Origin: Odontesthes bonariensis
Taxonomy: Eukaryota > Chordata > Actinopteri > Atheriniformes > Atherinopsidae
NCBI RefSeq assembly: GCF_027942865.1
Contig: NC_134528.1
Location: 6,381,586-6,445,585 of the forward strand
Length of the DNA stretch: 64,000 bases
Direction of reading: 5' to 3'
Shown here: positions 56,517-64,000 of the stretch, piece after piece
How the letters are laid out: every line of letters starts with the position of its first letter
How positions within the stretch are numbered: the first letter of the stretch is position 1
The notes under the pieces: generated by a model
Database searches by the model: none
What the model was told of the DNA's origin: nothing
The model's input: the letters and a program-made list of their open reading frames with translations, nothing else
Program-made: the position numbers and the translations under genes

Positions 56517-56578
56517 ACAGTTCATACAAACAACAACATGTCACAATTTTGTGACATGTTGTTGTTTGTATGAACTGT
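56517..56578. repeat. Perfect 30 bp hairpin with a 2-base loop
   Basis: Positions 56517-56546 pair without mismatch with 56549-56578 around TT. It is AT/CA-rich and in no gene. Confidence 0.85.
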
Positions 56579-57720
56579 CAATAGTCCAATGAAATCTTGA
56601 GATTGATGCCTTACTCAAAATGTAAAAGATTTACTGGTTTTAACAAAAATACAGTTATTTGATTTGAGCTTTTCACCACCTGTGCATCAGCATCTGGTCC
56701 ATAAACAGCTGTGTCTGTGGGCATTTTCATTGTGGGTATCAAGGGTATTTTGGAGTTTGTTATTTCCTGGAAAACAATCTCATTTTACACTGAGATCCTG
56801 CTGTAGCACCACAAATTACTTAACCGAAGGTGGATCACACTGACCAAAAACCCCTTTCTGAACCAAGCCGTGAACTTGTTTTTTTTTCTGCTGTCAAGTT
56901 GTGCCTTTGACTGGAGATCAACTCACTTTTGGACCCAGTTTTAAATGGAGGAAGCTGCTTTTGGCACATCAGCATTAACTATAACAGTAGGTGGGGACAT
57001 TTCATATGAAACAATGAATGTGCTCCTCAGGTTGGCAGTAACAGAGAAGACAAAGTCATGCAAAAATCCTCAATCAAAGCAATGTTAAGCTGCTTTGGTC
57101 TGGGCAAACGTGTCAGATCAAAGGACCAAAAAACTTCTGTTGCTCTCCCTGGAAAATGTCTGTCAGTGCTCTCATACAAAATACAAGATGGCAAAACAGT
57201 TTCCAAGCATGTTTGTGGGCTTACCTGTGCTTGAAGTTCCTGTTAATCAAAATCTAAGCTGATATGTTTAGATATGTGTCTGGATAATGGTTTTAATCTG
57301 GCCTTGGCTGTTACTAAATTCAACAGAGCTAGTCATATGAGCTAGTTTTACGCAGTCATGTTTACACAAGATGAACTGTGATGGAGAATTTGGATATCAG
57401 GTCTAAAAGATGTGTTCAGGGGACTGTGTCAGTGCTATAGGTCATGTGACATGATGTGATGTTTGTGTACAGTGGTGTTGCCTTTGTCTTGCGCACATGT
57501 TGGTGTGCTGTGAGCATGCTATGTGTACGTGAAAGTGCTGATGAGACTCCCCAGAATCCCCTTTTTCTCAGCTGTAGTGGAAACTCAAAGCTACAGGAGA
57601 ACTATCCAGCGCTCTGCCTTTGTTGTGACACAGCTCATTGTCCCCAGAGGTGTGCAGTTGGGTTTGTGTGTAGGCTGTACGTGTACCTGTGTATGTACAT
57701 CTGAGCACGCTTGCTGCCTG
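56579..57720. other. Gene-free DNA before the protease
   Basis: No coding frame or named repeat was found; 57440-57720 is the proximal promoter side of the protease gene. Confidence 0.4.
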
Positions 57721-57721
57721 G

Positions 57722-57729
57722 TATAAATA
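57722..57729 (+). promoter_or_regulatory. TATA box of the serine protease gene
   Basis: TATAAATA, 40 bp upstream of the ATG at 57769. It predicts transcription from about 57750, which excludes the in-frame ATG at 57739 and decides the start. Confidence 0.7.
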
Positions 57730-57768
57730 GCGTGGGATGTGTGCCGACCGGTGATTCTGTGGAAGAAG

Positions 57769-58817
57769 ATGGGTATGCCGGGACCTCCTCTGCTCCTGCT
57801 TCTGTCTCTGTTGCTGCCGCTGCTGCTGAGCAAGGCATCCCTGCCAGCAGCTGCATACACTCTCACTCCAGGACAGCAGCCACAGCACAAAGTCCTCCAT
57901 CTGGGTGAGGGCAAACATACACCTACAGACATATCTGCAGTGGGCTTTAAAAATACTTTTTTTTTTTTTTCACGGAAATGTGTGCACTCTGTATCTAAAT
58001 TTGCCGTTGATCCTCCTAGACTGGCCAAAGGATTGTGGTATGTCCCACTTCAAGCCCAATATGGTCGAGAGGATTGTGTCTGGGAATGAGGCCAGACCTC
58101 ACTCCTGGCCCTGGCAGGTCTCTTTGCAGGTAAAGTACAATGATAAAGTCTAGGATTAAGAGGCATAATTGTACATTTACAAGACCAAGTTCTTGTGAGG
58201 CCATTTTAAGTGTCACTTTATGCAATGATTTTGTTTCCCATTTATCATTTAGTGATAATAACCGGTTCAAAATGGTGATTAAAGGTCTATTTAACAGTTT
58301 AAAGTCTGAATCCTGTGCAAGTTTTAGACCACTACACAGGACAGAGAAAACCCTTCTTGTTGTGAACACTTGTGTTTAGAAGTCTCACCTTAAATTTATT
58401 GTGCTCAAAAAATCTGGTTACGTTGACCATTTATGCTTATCTTTATTTATTTGACCAGTATATAAAAACTCTTGCTTTAAAATCTATCTTCCAAGTGTTC
58501 TGGTCAAGATAGACATTCCCCCTATTTCAGTACCGACTTAGACAAGTAACGGATAGACAAAAGATAATAACTTACTTTTTCAAAGGATGTGGGTCTGTAA
58601 GTTGATCGCAAAGAATAGCATTATGAATATGAATATGCCACCCTGATCATACAAAGTACAATAGTGTGGAAGAGTTTTAAGGTCTATGATGAACCTTAGT
58701 GTTCTGTGGTGGACTGTAAGTATTGCCACAATCCAGCACGGACATAAAACAGGCGGCGATAAGTCCCTTATTGACACAAAAGAAAGACAATACTTGATTC
58801 TTAAAAAACGTTTTAAC

Positions 58818-58869
<52 letters not shown>

Positions 58870-61460
58870 CATATATTCAAAGGAGAGAGAATAACCCAAA
58901 TGTATTTCTGATGTATAGATTTATGACTCATTGTCACCCAGTAGCAGGAAGTTGTTCCATTAAAAACTTTTCAAACAAAGTTAAATTTCTATCACTATTA
59001 TATTTAGCACCTAGGAAAACAAATACATGATATTATGGATATTTCTTTAACATTTTAGTACGACTTGATCAAAAGAGTTTGAAGTATAAAAATAAACTGA
59101 TCTGCCAACATTTGTTAAATTCAAACATCTTGAACAAATTTGGAGAAAAATGTATTAAATAAATGCACCACTTTTGTGCCTGGGCAGGGAGAACGTAAAC
59201 AAGAACATATTCTGTTGCTAGAACTTACAGATGCCCTCCGAATTCTTCAAAGGCAGGGATTTGGCACAGAAACATTACTTTTAGCTGAAAATACATCTAT
59301 CCTACAGACTTCAAACTCCTCAGATGCCCAGCAAAACCTCCGCCTGATGAACAGATGTCAAGAAAGAGCTCACAGAAGCATGTGGAGCTGTTCATTTAAC
59401 GACACTAGACTGACTTCCACACACTGTAACTCAAACCCTAATGATGTTTTTGTCGTATTAGTGCAGGGTTCTCATCCCAACAAGGTCGGGGTTTAATTTA
59501 GTCCCAATATGGTAACAAAAACAAGCACACACACAACCAAACTCTAACAGATACACAGATTTAGGAGTGAGAGCAGGGGAGCTTCCTGTGGAGTTGACTC
59601 ATTAGTGCTCTCTAGTGGGCAAGCCATATATCGAAGACGCAGTTTTTAAATTACATAAAACATAGTTAGAATTTCTGTGCTTCACTGTCCCGTCAGTGAT
59701 CAACTGACCCGTCTGCTGTCATTATACTTAACTGATTTATTGGTTGATCTCATTGTAATGTGAATACACTTACTGTGTTTCATAATTACATGGGCTTTAG
59801 AATATCTAGTACAAAGTGCTCTGTACCACTGGACAGATGTAAGAGAGACATTCCTTTGCTTCAGTGGCCCCAATAGGACATGTTCAGGTGTAATTGTTTA
59901 CACCTGTTTGAATGTGGTCATGGAGCTCATGCAAGATAATAAGAAGTATGTGTGTTACACCTCTGAACTGGGTAGTAAAATTAACTCCTATATTTCATCA
60001 CTGAGGAAGCTGTCTGGATGTTTTCCACAGGTCCGTCCAAGGGGGAGTAAACAATACATTCATGTCTGTGGAGGAACTCTCATCCATAAGAATTGGGTCC
60101 TTACAGCAGCTCACTGCTTCCAAAAGTAAGAGACCCCCCCCCCCCCCCATGATGTGTCACATCTAGAAGTAGTTTCATGTTTGTACAAACTAAAGATGGA
60201 CTAAGCATGAGTTGTTTCTCACACTCTCAGGGGTAAAGCTGAGGATGCTGGGAGCTGGAGGATTGTCCTGGGGAAGCACCAGCTGAGGCGCTCTGAGACG
60301 GCAGAAAGGATTTTTCCTGTCAAGAGGATCTACCGGCACGAGAACTTCCGTTATCCCACTCACAGTGAACTGGACTATGACATCGCCCTGGTGAAGGCTG
60401 GCACAGATATCCTCCCTTCGAAATTCATCCGCTACGCCTGCCTGCCGCGCAAGCAGCACATCCCCAAACCGGGACACTACTGCTGGGTCACGGGCTGGGG
60501 AGACACTCGTGGTGAGTAAAGCAGGAAAAATGATAACAACTACAGGGAAAAGGCAGTGTGAGTACCTTTGTGAGCATCAGCAAGGAAAAGCTGTTTTTTT
60601 TTTTTTGGTGACTTTTAACTGTGACACAACGATGAAGCCACAAAACAGGAAAGATTTGAGAAAACGCATCTCCAAAAGAGCAGTCCTCTCAACATTTAAC
60701 AAAAAAAATGAAAAAAAAGAAACCAAAATTCACAATATTTCAGAAAACACAAGAGAAAGTGCATAAAAAAACTCAATCTAATAAAATCTGAAACGTTTCC
60801 TCCATTTTCTTCTCCAGAATTTCTTTAAATGTAAACTTTATAAAGTCTAAACTGTTCTAAAACATTTTTCTATCATAAATTTGTATTTTTTTCTTTTTTC
60901 CTTAAGTGTAATAAACTCTGTATTTTGTCTTTTTTTTGTTGTTGCTTATACATTTCATGAACTATCTTCTTAAAAGCCGTATGAAGTGTTTTGTAAAATG
61001 TTTTGCACCCACTGACACATTCCAGGTGGGAAGGAGAACGTCTCTCTGGCTGAAGCCCTGAATCAAGCCCGTCTGCCCATCATCGACTTCAAAACCTGCC
61101 GGCAGAAGAAATTCTGGGGCGACCGCGTCCGAGACTCAATGATCTGCGCAGGTTTTAGAGACACAGAGGACCCGCCTGCTGCATGCCAGGTAGGACTGCG
61201 GGTTGCGGTAAATTCCTGTCTGTCAGGGAAACTTCCCTCCTCTTCAGCTCCTACCGCTCTGCTTGCTCTTCCTCTTTCAGGGTGACTCTGGTGGTCCCCT
61301 GCTTTGCCTGCTGGACCGGGACCGCTGGGAGGTGCACGGCGTGGTGAGTTTCGGCCCCATCGGCTGCACTGTGGAGAACAAACCCAGCGTCTTCACCCGC
61401 ACCGTCGCCTACATTCCCTGGATTGAAGCAACACGCATCAGGGACTTCTTCCTGCACTGA
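57769..61460 (+). CDS. Secreted S1 serine protease, elastase/chymotrypsin-like
   Basis: Trypsin-fold endopeptidase zymogen. Exons: 57769-57904, 58020-58129, 60031-60125, 60231-60511, 61026-61189 and 61281-61460, all GT-AG, joining to 321 residues. A leucine-rich signal peptide fills residues 1-25. A propeptide with one cysteine (KDCGMS) is followed by the activation site R63/IVSG. The catalytic triad is His110 (TAAHC), Asp164 (DYDIALV) and Ser265 (GDSGGP). The primary pocket is unusual: the residue equivalent to chymotrypsin 189 is Ala (PPAACQGDSGG), not the Asp of trypsin or Ser of chymotrypsin, and position 226 is Ser, so it is not trypsin-like. SFG replaces the common SWG before the oxyanion-side strand. 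The large intron 2 contains an AT microsatellite. The exact orthologue is not recognised. Confidence 0.9.
58821..58862. repeat. (AT)n microsatellite in protease intron 2
   Basis: About 20 uninterrupted AT units. Confidence 0.95.
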
Positions 61461-61694
61461 CGGGCCACCTCACTCCCCAAAAATAATCTCTGCTCTGTTA
61501 AATGTTCTTTTCTAAAGTTGTAGCCACAGTCCTGTTCTACAGACACCAGCTCTGCAGCAAACACTTCACCGTGTAAATACACGTCTGCATATGCAACCGT
61601 TTTCCAACTGACATTTTACAGTATGTACTTTGCACTTCTCCCGAGGAGCCCTGCATCGTACACACTGACCGTTCACATCCATTTCACTTTGCAC

Positions 61695-61700
61695 AATAAA
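61695..61700 (+). terminator. Protease gene polyadenylation signal
   Basis: AATAAA 235 bp after the stop codon. A minus-strand AATAAA (61755-61760) that could serve timm23 lies within 60 bp, so the two 3' ends may nearly meet or overlap. Confidence 0.6.
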
Positions 61701-62416
61701 TGTATCAAAAGCAAAAATAACCATTAATATTTTCCTTTTTTTTTTTTTTTTTAATTTATTTAAGTTGATTTGATGGAGACGAATGAACAGTAAGCACTTC
61801 CAGTACAGCTTTACAGTGACATCTTCTGGCACAGAACATCAGAACCCATTGTAGATAATATGTTTCAATAAATACAAGAATCAACAGACCGTAAGGCTTT
61901 GCTCTGTTTGCAGGTCTCAAGAGTCTTTCAGTCCAAAACCAGAATCCACATCTGGTGAACACCCCCCCAGATGTCAGAGGTCATTTTACAAACTGGCTCA
62001 TTTCACTCTAATTTGACGAGTTATCCGATTTTATATCAAAGGAGACTAAAAAGCCTTCCATTAACCCTTAAAACAAATGTCACACCTTTATATCAGATCT
62101 TTAGTGTTCTCATTACCGATCGGATCAGTGACGGAACACCTCAGAGGATAAAGACAAACGAGGGGAGAGGTGTAACAGGACAGTCTGGATTTCCACAGGA
62201 ATTTAGTCCAAATATTCTTATCTTATATTTCAGACACATCTCTTAATTCCCAGAATGCTTGTGGGCGAGTCTTTGTGGTGGGGAAACTGGGGCCGACCGC
62301 CCCATCCCTGAAAAGGACGCTGCATTCTAACCAGTCGAGCTCCTCTCAGCGCTGTGGTTGAATGCTGTGTCCTCGAGATATTTGGCCCGAATGTTGAAGT
62401 GGCTGTGTTGGAGAGT

Positions 62417-63888
62417 TTAGTACAGCCTGGAGGATGAGGAGGAGCCGGTGAGATGGTCCCAGTTGTTGTAGAGAGCGTAGGCACTAGACAAGGCTAAACC
62501 AGCTAGACCTCCGCGGGCTGCACCTTTTAATCCACCTGAGAAAACAAACCGGATAAGAACAACAATCATTACGACATCAAAAAACAGTAATCATGTCGAT
62601 TCAGCCACAGTAGCAGACATTTAGGGCACAAAAACTCACTTCAGGCAGGTTTTAGGCACATTTATACACAGCAAAGCCTAATCTGTTAAGACTCTTTGCT
62701 GCTTTCCAATAATAATTTTAGTATCTGTACATTCATTGTATTGTCAGAATATACCCGCAGAACATGTGTACAGCATATTCAAACTTTTTTCTACCCTGCC
62801 TTTATTTCCTGGTGTAGAATAGAACAAAAAATAAATAAAAAAAAAAAATCAATAAGATGGAGAAAAACTGAACTATTGGAGCCATGGGGGAATTCTTTGT
62901 GAACTTTAGAAGATTATTTTTTTCTTTACGTGGAGTTGTGTGAATTATTCATGAGTAGTCAGCATGTTTGGAAAGTTGGGGGGGAATTGATATCAATCTA
63001 AAACAGCTTTAAGAATAAAAATGTAATTACAGTTGGAGCAAATGGAAAACGTCTAATGAATTCTACATTACGCCAGTTCTTTCATCAGACAGTTGTTAAT
63101 TTTGTCACTAATTAGCGACACTTTATGATAAAACAGTGACAAAGGGCGCTAAAAACTTTTCAAATTCAAAAATGTGCATAGTTTTTCTGCCATGTCTCCG
63201 CTGGGGTTTTGAGATTTACCGAGCTTATTATCGGTCCACTAAGGGCAGCACGCACCACCTTCTCTGATGTCTATATTACAGACTCCGAAGGATAGATGAA
63301 TCTACAAGGGAATAACTGTTTGTTGTAGGTTAGATGTGAAACCACTGACATTCGAGCAGGAGAAACTTGAAAGTCAGTGATTTGTGGAGGTGCAGTAATG
63401 ATGCTTATTAATGTAAAATATATAAGCAGAAAAGACACCTACTGCTAGATTTAAAGAGCACCCCCGTTAATGTGCCAGCAGCCACTGTGTTGATGTCATC
63501 TTCTGCTCCTCGGGCCTTCTCTATTGCCACACCGAAAGCACTATACAACAAGGCTGCAAGGACATCGAGAACAGACCAAAGTTTAAGAGAGGATTGTTTA
63601 CGCGTCACATCACAGGAACACTAATTCCAGTTCAATTCTAGCCTTACCAACAGAGCCAAGAGAGTTGGCCCATGAAGCCCCCTGCCTGGTCACCATGTTG
63701 AGAATCCTGATAAGACAAAGCAAACATTTAGAGTGAAAAGCGATACAAGTGTACCACCAGCAATAAAACTAGTTGGCAAACTGAACTCCATCGCCATACT
63801 CACTGTACATTACGTGGTTTGGACCATGCCATGTCACTGGTCTCCTTCAAGCCCATTCTCAGACCATTTATGGCTCCAAATGCAGCTC
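62417..63888 (-). CDS. timm23: TIM23 channel subunit of the mitochondrial inner membrane (3' part)
   Basis: TIM23 forms the channel that takes presequence proteins into or across the inner membrane. Four exons are present on the minus strand: 63888-63804, 63706-63648, 63553-63443 and 62535-62417. They join in frame to about 124 C-terminal residues. Diagnostic stretches are GAAFGAINGLRMGLKET, MAWSKPRNVQ, ILNMVTRQGASWANSLGS, LLYSAFGVAIEKARGAEDD and AGTLTGVLFKSS. The GxxxG-type glycines of the Tim17/22/23 membrane segments are kept. The tail ends YALYNNWDHL then a serine-rich stretch and RLY. The N-terminal exons lie beyond the right edge. It is convergent with the protease gene. Confidence 0.95.
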
Positions 63889-64000
63889 CTGTTGTTAAAC
63901 CAACAAGATTTATTAAAGTTCACTGAAGGAACACAAAAACAGAGCATTAAAACTTTTTCTCATGCCGAAAATACTCCCGGAGATCAAGTTTGTGGACATC

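Noticed and set aside
57739-57768. Upstream in-frame ATG for the serine protease
   Set aside because: It lies only 17 bp after the TATA box start, before the expected transcription start, and would put a polar stretch before the signal peptide.

Overview
The window is nuclear DNA from a ray-finned (teleost-like) fish. The evidence is split vertebrate genes with GT-AG introns (synaptotagmin-15, NAT9, GPRIN2, a secreted serine protease and TIMM23) set in a dense mix of fish-type transposable elements: L2, RTE-like and restriction-like-endonuclease (RLE) LINEs, Gypsy, Harbinger, an ISL2EU/IS4EU-like element, hAT, MITEs and microsatellites. No prokaryotic or organellar genes were seen.

Host genes, left to right: syt15 (+, 14749-18132, 8 exons), nat9 (+, 23046-26381, 6 exons), a broken galnt15-like fragment (-, about 41640-41980), a gprin2-like gene (+, 50944-52914, one coding exon), an elastase/chymotrypsin-like S1 protease (+, 57769-61460, 6 exons) and the 3' half of timm23 (-, 62417-63888, running off the right edge). 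SYT15, GPRIN2 and TIMM23 lie near each other on human 10q11, so much of this order is old; NAT9 is on human 17q and is the odd neighbour. I know of no shared pathway for these genes.

The main structural feature is a large inverted repeat. A left arm (about 351-8127) and a right arm (about 29546-35113) carry the same module in opposite orientations and enclose syt15 and nat9. The module is a gene for a long heptad-repeat coiled-coil protein, head to head with the first exons of a SWIM-finger/YqaJ-nuclease gene. The shared upstream region holds a 30-31 bp tandem satellite with TGATGTCA cores, a 24 bp perfect palindrome, and a CRE plus GC-box promoter. A Harbinger element sits inside the satellite of both arms. 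The right arm continues into the YqaJ nuclease and a DDE transposase, the gene pair of ISL2EU/IS4EU transposons. Its coiled-coil gene is open for 741 codons, but nuclease and transposase are broken by frameshifts and a SINE. The left arm is truncated, and its coiled-coil gene is split by a 3.3 kb long-TIR transposon carrying a CXC-domain protein, which itself carries a MITE.

Other regions: 8128-14022 is a defective Gypsy element split by 3.5 kb of other sequence; 19262-22270 is nested LINEs; 26690-29545 is noncoding repeats; 38500-43100 holds hAT debris, a 659 bp foldback element and the galnt15-like fragment; 43650-47935 is a dead RLE-type LINE preceded by the 3' end of a second copy. The stretches 1-275, 47936-50928 and 52915-57720 show no gene apart from an L2 fragment and a 30 bp perfect hairpin.
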